Below are positions 32,352-44,002 of a stretch of 64,000 bases of DNA, piece after piece. The translations under genes were made by a program, and so were the position numbers. This DNA is from Culex pipiens pallens (taxonomy: Eukaryota > Arthropoda > Insecta > Diptera > Culicidae): contig NC_068937.1 in NCBI RefSeq assembly GCF_016801865.2, forward strand, positions 97,859,982 through 97,923,981, written 5' to 3'. Position 1 is the first letter of the stretch, and each line of letters opens with the position of its first letter. The notes below the pieces were generated by a model. It searched no databases. It saw only the letters and a program-made list of their open reading frames with translations, and was not told the origin of the DNA.

Positions 32352-33857
32352 GAACAGTTTTCTCAGATTTCGGTCATTCGATTTTTTTTGTATTTTTTTA
32401 TCCGACTGAAACTTTTTTGGTGCCTTCGGTATGCCAAAAGAAGCCATTTTGCATCATTAGTTTGTCCATATAATTTTCCATTCAAATTTGACAGCTGTCC
32501 ATACAAAAATGACGTATGAAAATTCAAAAATCTGTATCTTTCGAAGGAATTTTTCGATCGATTTGGTGTCTTCGGCAAAGTTGTAGGTATGGATAAGAAC
32601 TACACTGAACAAAATGATACACGGTAAAAAAAATTTGGTGATTTTTTATTTAACTTTTTGTCACTAAAAATTGATTTGCAAAAACACTATTTTCATTTTC
32701 TTTTTTTTTATTTGTTTTAGGGGACATCAAATGCCAACTTTTCAGAAATTTCCAGGTTGTGCAATAATTTTTTGACCGAGTTATGAATTTTGTTATCAAT
32801 AAAGATTTTAAAAAAAAATCGATATATTGGTCGCAACAATTTTCAACCAAATTTTTCGATGTAAAATGAAATTTTCAATCAAAAAATTCTTTAGTGAAAT
32901 TTTGATAATGTGCACCGTTTTCAAGTTATAGCACTTTTTAAATAACTGTTTTGAAATTAGTCGCAGTTTTTTCATTTTTTAAAGTTAGTGCACATGTTTG
33001 CCCACTTTTGAAAATAATATTTTTGAAAAGCTGAGAAAATTCTCTATATTTTGCTTTTCTGAACTTTGTTGATACGACCCTTAGATGCTGAGATATTGTC
33101 AAGCAAGTGTTTAAAAACAGGAAAATTGAAGTTTTCTAAGTCTCACCCAAACAACCCACCATTTTCTAATGTCGATATCTCAGCATCGAATGGTCCGATT
33201 TTCAATGTTTAAATATAAAACATTCGTGAAATTTTCCGATCTTTTCGAAAACAATATTTTTCAAGTTTTTAAACCAAGACTAATATTTTTAAAGTGCGTA
33301 ATATTGAATTTTTGGCCCTTTTGATATGTTAGTCTTGATTTTTTTTTTTTGAAAATCAACAAAGTTCAGAAAAGCAAAATATAGATAATTTTCTCAGCTT
33401 TTCAAAATATTTTTTTCAGAAGTAGGGCAAACATGTGCACTAATTTAAAAAAATGAAAAACTGTGATTATTTTCAGAAAAGTTACCTAAGAATGGCTATA
33501 ACTTGAAAACGGTGCACATTATCAAAATTTCACTAAATAATTTTTTGATTGCAAATTTCATTTTGCATCGGAAAATTAAGTTGAAAAATTGTTGCGACCA
33601 ATATTTCGATTTTTTTGAAAAAATCAGCATTGATTAAAAAATTCATAACTCGGCCAAAGATTTTTTGCACAACCTGGAAATTTCTGAAAAGTTGGCATTT
33701 GATGTCCTCTAAAACAAATACAAAAAAAAATGTGTTTTTTTTCCAAATCAAGTTTTAGTGACAAAAAGTTAAATAAAAAATCACCAATTTTTTTAACCGT
33801 GTATCACTTTTTTTCAGTGTAGTCCTTATCCATACCTACAACTTTGCCGAAGACAGT
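32352..33857. repeat. FB-B hairpin element, nearly complete copy
   Basis: Left terminus 'cagttttctcagatttcggtc', landmarks in the left arm as in 21801-23565, loop 'gtaatattgaatttttg' at about 33299, then the mirrored right arm, which stops at 'aactttgccgaagacag' and so lacks the outer 300 bp. The arms remain reverse complements over several hundred bases. Confidence 0.72.
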
Positions 33858-33879
33858 TTAAAATATCAAAAAACTTCGA

Positions 33880-34680
33880 AAATTAAAATTATGTATTTTG
33901 GAAATTCAAATTTGAGGGATAAAAAATCAAATGTACCAGGAAATCCCTTCACAACATGATAATTTCAAATTTCCACAGGCCCATTTTTTATGGGGACCAT
34001 CCATAAACCATATAGACATTTTTTTTTTGTAATGTCAAAAAAAAATTCACAAATTACCGCTTTTATTTAAATGCTCAAATTTTGAAAATATGCAATATGG
34101 TTTTCAAACGAAGCAAAATTTGATCTTCTCTTCACATTAATAGATTTTTTTGGAAAAAAAAGAAAATCACAAAATACCGTATTTTTTCGAAAACAATCAT
34201 TTTTTTTTTATTTGCAATATGGAAATCAAACGAAGCGAATTTGATTTGCTTTTTTTTTGTAAAATATAGAAATTTTCACAAAATTTTGCGTCGTATGATA
34301 TTGCAAATTTTGTTTTTTTTTTGTATTTTCAAAAAATATGGTATTTTGTGAAAAAAATTGAATGAAAAAAAACTCTAATAAAGTGAAAAAGCATACAAAA
34401 TTACTCTTCGTTTGTTACCCATATTGCATTATTTAAAATTTTTAGTATTTTCGAAAAAATACGGTGAATTGTGAAAATTTTAGTATTTCCCAAAAAAAAC
34501 TCTTATAAATTTAAAAAGCATACGAAATTTTAATTCGTTTGATACCCATATTGCAAATTTTAAAAAATTGAGTATTTTCCAAAAATACGGTAATTTGTGA
34601 AAATTTTAGGATTTTCAAAAAAAGAACAAAACTCGTATGAAACCCATATTGCTAATTATATTTTTTGCGTACTTCACGCC
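33880..34680. repeat. Degenerate tandem repeat with unit of roughly 110-120 bp
   Basis: At least five diverged units share 'gaaaaaatacgg.a.tttgtgaaaat', 'aaaaagcatac.aaatt' and 'cgttt.a.acccatattgca', with lengths drifting through indels. Units near 34320-34680 are the clearest. AT-rich and non-coding. Confidence 0.55.
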
Positions 34681-35354
34681 TCGTGTGTCCGAATAAATCG
34701 CAAAAATGGCTTATGTGCCTTAAAAGTGTCCTAAATGCATTTAAATAGTCATCGAAAATAAAATAAATTCAAATGCTCGGAAATTTATGACCGTAAACCT
34801 TCGGACGAATGATTCACCCGACATTTTGTAGTGGAATAGTCATACTTGAAGCCTATTGTATGGGTTTTTGCCCAAATTTGCCCGAGACTTTGTATACCGA
34901 GCTCGCTAAATTATCACCAAATCTTGCTATAACTCATCACATATAGCTCCTATCAATTTGGCGTCTTCGACAAAGTTGTTTGTTTTGATATTACTGACAA
35001 CTCTTCTGAATATTGTTATCGTCTAAAATCAATGTTCAACATATTTTTAGTCAAAAACTGTTTTTTGGTAGGGATTTATGAAAAAGGTTCCAAAACTGGT
35101 ATTCAACGCAAAGATAGAGCTTTGGCGTCTTCGACAAAGTTTATGGAAATTGTCTGCCCTACAACTTTGCCGAAGACACTAAAGCTCTATCTCTTAACTG
35201 TCAAAAGTTAGAAATTCCATAGCCTGCTGCGATGAGTATTTTGAAAAACAAATTTCACCAAAAGTAGGCCATGACAACGCTGAACAAAGTTCTAGAACAT
35301 GTCAAAGCACGAAAATGCTTACTTTTTGCTCTAATCAATTAAGTTCGTCAAAAC
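34681..35354. other. Gene-free AT-rich stretch with an inverted pair
   Basis: 35110-35196 holds an inverted repeat ('gatagagctttggcgtcttcg' against 'cgaagacactaaagctctatc'), which resembles the centre of a decayed hairpin repeat. Nothing else can be assigned. Confidence 0.35.
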
Positions 35355-35528
35355 AGCCTTTTGAACCACTGTGCAAAGGTCGTCAGTTCGAATCCCGGGG
35401 TGGATGGAAGCTAAGGTGTAAAAAGAGGTTTGCAATTGCCTTAACAATCAAGCCTTTGGACACCTAGTTTCGAGTAGGAATCTCGCAATCGAGAGGGCCA
35501 TGGCAATGCTGTAGAGCGAATAATTAGA
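35355..35528 (+). mobile_element. SINE, short form
   Basis: Begins near 'gaaccactgtgcaaagg' with a B-box-like 'gtcgtcagttcgaatccc', then 'ggggtggatggaagc', 'aagcctttggacacctag', 'tttcgagtaggaatctcgca' and 'gccatggcaatgctgtag', ending in 'gcgaataattaga' and a T-run. The body is related to the 3' half of the SINE at 6985-7368 on the opposite strand. The tRNA-like head appears truncated. Confidence 0.6.
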
Positions 35529-35591
35529 TTTTTTTTGACAAAAATACTTTAATAAAGTGAAAAAGCATCGTTAATATTTCAAATAATAAAG

Positions 35592-36916
35592 GGGTAATTC
35601 TCTACCGAATCACACGAAATCGAGAAAAGTTGCCCCGACCCCTCTTCGATTTGCGTGAAACTTTGTCCTAGTCGGTAACTTTTGTCCCCGATCACGAATC
35701 CGAGGTCCGTTTTTTGATATCTCGTGACGGAGGGGCGGTACGACCCCTTTCATTTTTGAACATGCGAAAAAAGACGTGTTTTTCAATAATTTGCAGCCTG
35801 AAATGGTGATGAGATGGAAATTTGGTGTCAAAGGAACTTTTATGTAAAATTGGACGCCCAATTTGATGGCGTACTCAAAATTTCGAAAAAACGTATTTTT
35901 CATCGAAAAAAAAACACTCAAAAGTTTTATAAACTCTGCCATATTCCGTTACTCAACTGTAATTTTTTTTTTGGAACATGCCATTTTAAGGGAAATTTAA
36001 TGTACTTTTCGAACCTACATTAACACAGAAGGGTTATTTTTTCATTTTAAAATTTCGTGTTTTTTGTAACTATGCAGGATTATTTTTAGAGCGTAACAAT
36101 GCTCTACAAAGTTGCATAGCAGACAATTACAAAAATTTGGATACATAAATTCGGGGTTTGCTTATAAACATCACGAGTTATCGCGATTTTACGGAATCAA
36201 GTTTTGAAAAAGTTTCTTCTTGCGTTTCTTTTTGTTTCGTCGTCCGTGTTTGTCACGGGTGACCATGATCGGCCATGATCAACGACGACCAACTTTTTCA
36301 AAACTTTTTGCCGTAAAATCGCGATAACTCGTGATGTTTATAAGCAAACCCCAAATGTTTATATATCAACATTTTTGTAATTTGCTCTGCAACTTTGTAA
36401 AACATTGTTACACTCTAAAAAATAACCCTGCATAGATACAAAAACACGAAATTTGAAAATGAAAATTTTTGTTCGAAATGAAAAAAATACCCTTCTGGGT
36501 TAATTTGGATTCAAAAAGTACATTAAATTTCCCATAAAATGACATGTTCCAAAAAAATTTACAGTTGACTAACGGATAATGGCAGAGTTTTTAAAACTTT
36601 TTTAGTGTTTTTTTTTTCGATGAAAAATACATTTTTTTTCGGAATTTCTAGTACGCCATCAAATCGGGCGTCCAATTTTACATATAAGTTCGTTTGTTTC
36701 CAAATTTCTATCTCACCACCGTTTCAGGCTGAAAATTATTGATCTTTTTTCGCATGTTCAAAAATGAAAGGGGTCGTACCGCCCCTCCGTCACGAGATAT
36801 CAATAAACGGACCTCGGATTCGTGATCAGGGACAAAAGTTACCCCTTAGGACAAAGTTTAACGCAAATCGAAGAGGGGTCGGGACAACTGCTATGTGAGT
36901 TTGCGGAGAGTTATCC
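35592..36916. repeat. FB-A long-hairpin element, copy 1
   Basis: Starts GGGTAATTCTCTACC and ends gagagttatcc. The left arm (to about 36214) and right arm (from about 36291) are reverse complements, sharing 'cgacccctcttcgatttgcg', 'ctccgtcacgagatatcaa', 'tttcaggctg' and 'taaaatcgcgataactcgtg'. The ~76-base spacer (tcgtcgtccgtgt...gaccatgatcggccatgatc) is conserved in the other two copies. No protein coding; TSD not recognised. Confidence 0.75.
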
Positions 36917-37186
36917 ATTTCAATTTTTATACTTTTTTTTATTTTTTTGCAAAAATATAAAAAAATAAAATAAACTAAGGGAGAACATTGAAAATTTAAC
37001 AAGATACGGTTGAATAAATCGATTTTAGAAATATTTTAAAAATGGTTTATCGTCCATTGTCGTCAATAAGATTTTCGCCGATAGCATTATCGAAATAACG
37101 ATACAAAAACGATAGATAACAGAAATTTGTATTGATTTTTTTTAAATGTATGGAGCGTAACACGGACTTCGACAAAGTCGAGGCAG
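36917..37186. other. Short gene-free AT-rich spacer
   Basis: Poly-A/T rich from 36930 to 37020, then unique sequence leading into the first dispersed minisatellite-like units. Nothing else is seen. Confidence 0.3.
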
Positions 37187-37870
37187 TCCAAGTTCTGTAG
37201 CAATACACTAGAATTGTAACATTTGAAGTCTCGCAACAGTGCCTTATCGCAACGCAAAACTTGTAGACGTAGTCGTTCATGTCCTTGCAGGTGTCTAAAC
37301 CCAAATCGGTTCATTTTCAAGTCTTTCAGCAGTTCAAATCTAGAGCAGTCTTGTTAAACAAACTTATCTCAGCTCATAATTTGCCACAACCCCAAAAATT
37401 TCGCCACTTTCCGTGTGCGCCCAACGTTACGTCCCTACGTTACGACCACACTTGTCGCATTACGGACCATGGTGATTGGCCGGATCGTTCTTTCTTCTGC
37501 CTGCGATTTGCGCAACGATGAGCTCACCAAACGCTTGCAAACAGGGCGTAACTGTTGTTGCTCTCGTTGCTGCCAACGAAGAAGAATGGGCTTAAGGTGC
37601 CTACACGTCTGGAATATGTGTGCGATATAGCTGCGGGGATCAGGGATGATACATCTCGGTTGATTGCATACGCGATGGGCGTTGGATGTGTGGAGGCCAC
37701 GATTGGATTATTTTGACATTTGTCATATTTTCTTCGGGTTTGTTTCATTTGGATTAGGTCTTTGCGGCATTCAATATCGTTCTTTTTGTAAGTCAAAGTA
37801 TTGTAGCAGTACAAGTCTTGTCACTATGCAAGTCTTGTTGCAGTCTAAGTCACTTGAAGTCGTAGCCTAG
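37187..37870 (+). repeat. Dispersed degenerate 17-bp minisatellite units
   Basis: Isolated variants of the caagtcttgtagcagtc unit occur near 37187-37345 (for example 'caagtctttcagcagttc') and as a short run at 37787-37870. Between them is ordinary sequence without a supportable gene. These look like outliers of the arrays at 38612 and 39394. Confidence 0.6.
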
Positions 37871-38611
37871 TCAAATTCAGTAAATTGACCTTTCCAGAGT
37901 CAATTTTCGATTCCTCCCAGAACCTCAAAAGTGTCACCTTGAGCTGGGACACACACACACGTTCCGTCCCGCCGTTGACACCAGCTGCTGCCACCAAGCG
38001 CCCCAATCTAAATGCAAAGCTGACTGACTTTAAAAGCCATTCCGGCGGATATAGCTTTCTCTCGATACCATTCAATTGTTCGGCTATAACTGCAGTTTGG
38101 TTGGTGGCGGCAACTGCAGCATTGTTTTCTGCACAATCTGGAAAGGCAATAACTGCAAAAGTGATGCCTCGAGAGAAGTCTCTGTTTGGCGGCGGCGGCG
38201 GCAATGACCAGTTTTGCTAATAATTTTGCCCGATAACGACCGTCGAGCAGCTGGCCGGGCCACAGAACACCAACTCTCTCTTGAAAACACTCCGCGCGCT
38301 AAACGGTAATGGTGATGGCTACAGAGCGAGTTCATACCGTGCCCGTAACTGCAGTGGCAGATGATGAAATGTGGAAACTGTTATGACCGCTCTCTGCAGG
38401 AATTTTTCGGGCGGGAAACCTTGCCGGCAGGCATCGTGGTTTCATTTCCGGCGAATGCTTCCGTGTGCTGGTCTGGTCCTGACTGGCCAAGTTAAACAAA
38501 GTGCCAACCGGGTGCGGATGGAAGCGGCCCCGGGAGGTCACTGTGGTCAGTGTGACAGGTAAGATCTGGTTTTGAAAAAATAATTTACATTTTTTTTTAT
38601 TTTGAGTAGAT
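37871..38611. other. Unique, moderately GC-rich spacer
   Basis: Open frames exist on both strands (about 110 residues), but they overlap each other, show no recognisable domain and start in arbitrary contexts. Palindromic bits such as 'aactgcag' recur. No feature is supportable. Confidence 0.3.
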
Positions 38612-38909
38612 CAAGTCTTGTAGTAGTCCAAGTCTTGTAGCAGTTCAAGTCTTGCAGCAGCCCAAGTTTTGCAGCAGTCCAAGTCTTGTAGCAGTCCAAG
38701 TCTTGTAGCAGTTCAAGTCTTGTAGCAGCTCAAGTCTTTTAGCAGTTCAAGTCTTGTAGCAGCCCAAGTCTTGTAGCAGTCCAAGTCTTGTAGCAGCCCA
38801 AGTCTTGTAGCAGTTCAAGTCTTGTAGCAGTTCAAGTCTTGTAGCAGCCCAAGTCTTGCAGCAGTCCAAGTCTTGCAGCAGTCCAAGTCTTGCAGCAGTC
38901 CAAGTCTTG
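38612..38909 (+). repeat. 17-bp minisatellite, consensus caagtcttgtagcagtc, about 17.5 copies
   Basis: Regular 17-bp spacing with substitutions at a few preferred positions (gtagcag/gcagcag; tccaag/ttcaag/cccaag). The last units are almost identical (gcagcagtc), indicating recent local duplication. The unit length is not a multiple of three, so coding is not selected. Confidence 0.92.
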
Positions 38910-39393
38910 ATTCAGCTGCAATTCTTCTCAAATTGCAGTCTTACTTTCAAAAATTCTCATTCTAAGCTGTCACCCTGCTCACTATCAGGTCATGCGTCCA
39001 CGTACCGGATGTGTTCCTCCGTTTCGAAAGTTCACCGCACAATTTCGTACCGTCACGGTACCAAACTTCAGGAATCACTTCGAAAAAATCGCACACCAAA
39101 ACAATCATAATCATAACAGTAAACAGACCAAGGGGGTTCTCATTTTATGGGTTATCATGAGACCGGGTTGTATAGGTCACGAAGACGCTGTTGAGTCTCC
39201 GTCGAGTGGTGGCGGCAATCTACCGCACGACGCTTGGCATCAACGCCAAATCTCAGATAAATCCAGCCTTTTCTTGAAGTGAAGATGCCATGTTGTACAA
39301 CATCGTTAGGAGCTGACGGTCTTGACAGCAGTTGCGATTGTAATTTCTTGTTGCAGTCGCCATTTTGAAGTAGGTAATGTCTTGCAATAGTAG
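38910..39393. other. Unique spacer between minisatellite arrays
   Basis: Contains isolated words resembling the unit (gtcttgacagcagttg near 39320, gtaatgtcttgcaatag near 39376). No gene is supportable. Confidence 0.3.
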
Positions 39394-39727
39394 AAGTCTT
39401 GTTGCAGTCCAAGTCTTGTCACAGCCCAAGTCTTGTCGCATTTCAAGTCTTGTCGCAGTTCAAGTCTTGTCGCAGTACAAGTCTTGTCACACTAAAAATC
39501 TTGTCGCAAAACAAGTCATGTAGCAGTCCAAGTCTTGTCACAGTCCAAGTCTTGTCGCAGTCCAAGTCTTGTCGCATTTCAAGTCTTGTCGCAGTTCAAA
39601 TCTTGTCACAGTTCAAGTCTTGTCGCAGTACAAATCTTGCCGCAATTCAAGTCTTGTCGCCCTTCAAATCTTATCGCAGTCCAAGTCTTGTAGCAATCAT
39701 GTCGCAATACATGTATTGCCACGCTAC
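39394..39727 (+). repeat. 17-bp minisatellite, variant caagtcttgtcgcagtt, about 20 copies
   Basis: Same unit as 38612-38909 but dominated by a 'gtcgcag' variant instead of 'gtagcag', so the two arrays have been homogenised separately. Units become irregular after 39680. Confidence 0.9.
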
Positions 39728-40975
39728 AAATTTTCAAAATTTGTCAAAATCCCACTTACGCCAACCTACCACAACGTCACCACCCCCTCAAACCCCGTTT
39801 GGATTACGGGGAAGGTCATTGAGTCCAGTGGTTCTAGTGATGGGCCACGCCGCGACAGACAGAGACGACGATAATGAAGGGACATTCGGTAACGGGTCGC
39901 CTAGATGTAGACCAGCGCGCGCGTTAGCAGTAATTTCCGGGCGGACAGATCTTAAAGGAGTCTGACAGCATGGCGTGGTTGAGGGGGATCTTAATGGATT
40001 GCAGCACTTTTGGGGCGAAACCCGTGTGTCGTCCATATTGCGTCCGCCGCGCTGTCACAGAATTGGACGGGGGCTGGATTTGGGCTGACAGGCAGCGCGC
40101 GCCTGGGTGAGGGTTTGGGGAAGGATAGAGGAAGAAAGGGAGCACCGGTTTTCCGTGTTCATGATAATTAGGAAAGTTGACGGTTGATGGGTTCATTGTG
40201 AGTGGGGATAGCAATAAGTGCCACTTGAAGCTTAGATCGGTGATTTGTGAACTCGAAGCGATACTGCATGTGGAGTCTCTTATACATAATCATTTTTTCG
40301 TTTCGCTTGGATTTCGCCATGTGGCTGTGATGATTTTCTAGCTCAGGTAGCTTAGAAATCGATAATTGAGAATACAATCAACTCCTCCAGAACAGATCTT
40401 CATCACCATGACTGCCATCCATTGCCGACTGCTCCCATCTCCACCGCGCATTGATGCTCCACTTTTTTATGGGGACAAGGGAAAATCTCCACGGAATTCC
40501 CAAATTAGTTTCACTTGGAGTTGAACGATTTTGCAAATTTTAATTGAAGAAAATTTATTTTGAAAAAAGGAAAATAGTGTTTTCCATGGAAAAAAAAATA
40601 ATTAGAATCATGATGACAAGAATACTTCTTAGAGATACTGATAAAGTTTGGAATAAAAGTTTCTCTTCAACCTGCAAACCAATCTCTTAATACATTATCA
40701 GGATATTCCCGTTATTTATTTTTAAAAAAGATCAGGCTTGTTTTGGATTGGTTCTCGAGAGTTTCACCATTTGCGTAAAATTTGCGTTCGAAAATTAATT
40801 TACACATGTTTTGATAAAGTGAGCCGAAAAATTTTCAAGTAACCTATAGGAATCTTTGTTAATTTTTTTGAAGATTTTTTCTGGTGCTGAGATACAGTCT
40901 CTCAAAGTTCATGAAAAATGAGTTTCTCTCAGTCATCAAATACGCCATCTTTTTTCAACTCGCGATATCTTAATA
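39728..40975. other. Gene-free, largely unique stretch
   Basis: 39780-40150 is GC-rich and gives the end of a long but repeat-driven open frame. 40470-40530 shares a segment with 12800-12850. 40560-40970 is AT-rich. No recognisable gene. Confidence 0.3.
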
Positions 40976-42534
40976 GAGGAAATAATCGTGACGTCAGAAA
41001 TGAACTCAAATCACTCAAAGTTCATTTTGTGAGTGACTTTAACAGTTTTGCCTAGTTTGACAGCTACATTGTCCCCAGAGTTTCTGTGGGAGAGAAAAGG
41101 AGGCGAATACTTTATGAAAATCATACCTGGGTAATTCTCTACCAACTCACACGAAATCGGGAAAAGTTGCCCCGACCCCTCTTCGATTTGCGTGAAACTT
41201 TGTCCTAAGGGGTAACTTTTGTCCCTGATCACGAATCCGAGGTCCGTTTTTTGATATCTCGTGACGGAGGGGCGGTACGACCCCTTCTATTTTTGAACAT
41301 GCGAAAAAAGAGGTGTTTTTCAATAATTTGCAGCCTGAAACGGTGATGAGATAGAAATTTGATGTCAAAGGGACTTTTACGTAAAATTAGACGCCCGATT
41401 TGATGGCGTACTCAGAATTCCGAAAAAACGTATTTTTCATCGTAAAAAACACTAAAAAAGTTTTAAAAATTCTCCCATTTTCCGTTACTCGACTGTAAAA
41501 ATTTTTGGAACATTTCATTTTATGGGAAATTTAATGTACTTTTCGAATCTACATTGACCCAGATGGGTCATTTTTTCATTTAGAACAAAATTTTCCATTT
41601 TAAAATTTCGTGTTTTTTCTAACTTTGCAGGGTTATTTTTTAGAGTGTAACAATGTTCTACAAAGTTGTAGAGCAGAAAATTACAAAAATTTTGATATAT
41701 AGACATAAGGGGTTTGCTTATAAACATCACGAGATATCACGATTTTACGAAAAAAAGTTTTGAAAAAGTTACTTTTTGCGTTTCTCTTTGTTTCGTCGTC
41801 CGTGTCTGTCGCGGGTGACCATGAACGGCTATGATCGATGACGACCAACTTTTTCAAAACTTTTTTTTTCGTAAAATCGCGATAACTCGTGATGTTTATA
41901 AGCAAACCCCTTATGTCTATACATCAAAATTTTTGTAATTGTCTGCTCTACAACTTTGTAGAACATTGTTACACTCTAAAAAATAACCCTGCAAAGTTAG
42001 AAAAAACACGAAATTTTAAAATGAAAAATTTTGTTCTAAATGAAAAAATGACCCTTCTGGGTCAATGTAGATTCGAAAAGTACATTAAATTTCCCATAAA
42101 ATGACATGTTCCAAAAAAATTTACAGTCGAGTAACGGAAAATGGGAGAATTTTTAAAACTTTTTTAGTGTTTTTTTTCGATGAAAAATACGTTTTTTCGG
42201 AATTCTGAGTACGCCATCAAATCGGGCGTCTAATTTTACATAAAAGTCCCTTTGACACCAAATGTCTATGTCATCACCGTTTCAGGCTGCAAATTATTGA
42301 AAAACACCTCTTTTTTCGCATGTTCAAAAATGAAAGGGGTCGTACCGCCCCTCCGTCACGAGATATCAAAAAACGGACCTCGGATTCGTGATCAGGGACA
42401 AAAGTTACCCCTTAGGACAAAGTTTCACGCAAATCGAAGAGGGGTCGGGGCAACTGCTGTGTGAGTTGGCGGAGAATTACCCACCTGTCAAAATTCCTAG
42501 CCTCAAAATTTTGTCACGAGTTGCTTTTCTCCTC
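40976..42534. mobile_element. 200-bp MITE split by an FB-A insertion
   Basis: TA-flanked (40974-40975, 42535-42536), starting GAGGAAATAATCGTGACGTC and ending TTTTCTCCTC. Its two halves join exactly into the sequence seen uninterrupted at 15645-15843 once the FB-A element and one ACCT are removed. The remaining length is 201 bp. Confidence 0.8.
41129..42482. mobile_element. FB-A long-hairpin element, copy 2, with 4-bp TSD ACCT
   Basis: Ends GGGTAATTCTC and GAGAATTACCC. ACCT flanks it on both sides (41125-41128, 42483-42486) and is single in the empty site at 15792-15795, so the boundaries are exact: 1354 bp. Arms 41129-41770 and 41847-42482 are nearly perfect reverse complements with a 76-base spacer. 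It inserts as a unit and therefore behaves as a transposable element, though it encodes no transposase. Near-identical peptides on its two arms are a by-product of the palindrome. Confidence 0.88.
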
Positions 42535-43755
42535 TATACAACAATATACAGTGAATTTGTTTTGCTCTTAGGTAAAAGTAGAATCAGTATTAACCTTTTG
42601 AAAGCGCTAAAACACTTCTTTTGGTCATTCAAATAGGTTATTATGGTCATAAAGTAAAAGTAGCAAATTAACAGCAAAGGCAGACAATTTCGAGATATCA
42701 CGAATCGCCAAAATGATTTTTGATGAAATTTAACTTTTAGAGGCTGTATTTAAGCAGTTGTAGGAAATTTTCTCTGCTGCTTTGCTTTGATTTTTTTTCT
42801 TCAAATTGCAAAAAAATAAAAAATAAATCGCAAAATTATCTAATAGGAAGTTTCTAACCCATGAAAACGGTGCACTTTATCAAAACAAAATGTTTTGCCC
42901 TTTTTGCATGCAATTTCTACTTTGGCATCTAAAACTGATTATAAAATGAAAGTTTATGCAACAAGGGTAAAAAAGGAGTTTTTTCAGCACGAGCCGTAAA
43001 TAAATAAAACACGAGCAACTCTCTACGAAATCGGCCGATTTCGACCATTTTTATTTTTTGATTTGGCTCAAACTTTGTGGGGGCCTTCCCTATGACCAAA
43101 GAAGCAATTTTGTGTCATTGATTCACCCATACAAGTCTCCATACAATGCACTATGGGCCATCTCCATACAAACAGGCGGCCAAATTATTTTTTTGCTTTT
43201 TAAATGTTTTTTTGATACAAATTTAGGTAATTGTATGGTATTGAAATGATATACGTCGATTTTTATGACTTTTCATGTTTTTCAATAGTTGATTGTTTAT
43301 AATAAATAGTCTTTTCATACATTTGCAAGTGAAACAGAATTGCATATATATTATATTGCAAGTTTATATTATTAAATTATGGATAAGCTCCCACCCCACT
43401 TTAAGGACACAACCCCTCCCTCCTCTTTCTTTCACCCCCCCCCCCCTCTCCTCCTCCCCACCAACAAATTTTTGTTAAGCGTAATAAATTCATTTTAAGT
43501 CAAATATTTATTATTTCCTGCTGTGTGTTTCTTTTTGTGAGTCCATGCCGTATAACTTGAGACCACCCCCCTCCCCCCCTCCTACCCTTATGGGCATAAA
43601 TTGCGAATATTTTAATTGTTAAATCAAATAACAGAAAAATTAATTTTATCCAAAATATTAATTATGAAGTAAAACGATAAAATACAAACCATATTCTTAA
43701 AATTCATTTGATTATAGAGTTTGTGACAGCTTCAGGATATGTTAAAGGTACTTTT

Positions 43756-43761
<6 letters not shown>
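42535..43761. other. Gene-free stretch with FB-B arm fragment
   Basis: 43006-43230 is an FB-B-type arm ('caactctctacgaaatcgg', 'ggctcaaactttgtgggg', 'ccatacaa.tctccatacaa'). 43380-43600 holds C-rich runs (cccccccccc near 43435, cccccctccccccc near 43566). 43747-43761 is the left copy of the Jockey element's TSD. Confidence 0.45.

Positions 43762-43790
<29 letters not shown>
43747..43790 (-). repeat. TSD copy and poly(A) tail of the Jockey element
   Basis: GGTACTTTTTATGAT followed by an uninterrupted T run to 43790, which is the 3' poly(A) tail on the element's strand. The length and purity of the tail support a recent insertion. Confidence 0.95.
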
Positions 43791-43796
<6 letters not shown>

Positions 43797-44002
43797 TATT
43801 TATTTTGATTTTCTCTTCCATGTACATTCATTCAGTTAAAATATTATTGAGTGTCCAATCACAATCGATGACTTTTCACCTCAATTTTAAATACTAGCAA
43901 CTTTCATTTATTCATGAAATATTGTAGCTTTCGCTATTCAGTGATTTCAAATGTAGGAGGTCCTACATGTACAAAAGGGAAAAGGGATACCTTAAAACTA
44001 AC

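Noticed and set aside
38612..39727. CRISPR-like array (short repeats at regular spacing)
   Set aside because: Units are contiguous with no unique spacers, and the window is an insect nuclear genome.
39399..39965. 188-residue plus-strand frame rich in QSKSC/SLVAVQVLS
   Set aside because: Driven by the 17-bp minisatellite (three units equal 17 codons); unique part has no domain and the unit shows no codon-level constraint.
41515..42104. Near-identical 71-residue frames on opposite strands in FB-A
   Set aside because: They are the two arms of one palindrome; the sequence recurs only with the repeat and is disrupted in the other copies.
43419..43580. C-rich runs as possible G-quadruplex regulatory sites
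   Set aside because: Runs are long homopolymers of C in otherwise repeat-derived DNA with no adjacent gene other than the later retrotransposon insertion.
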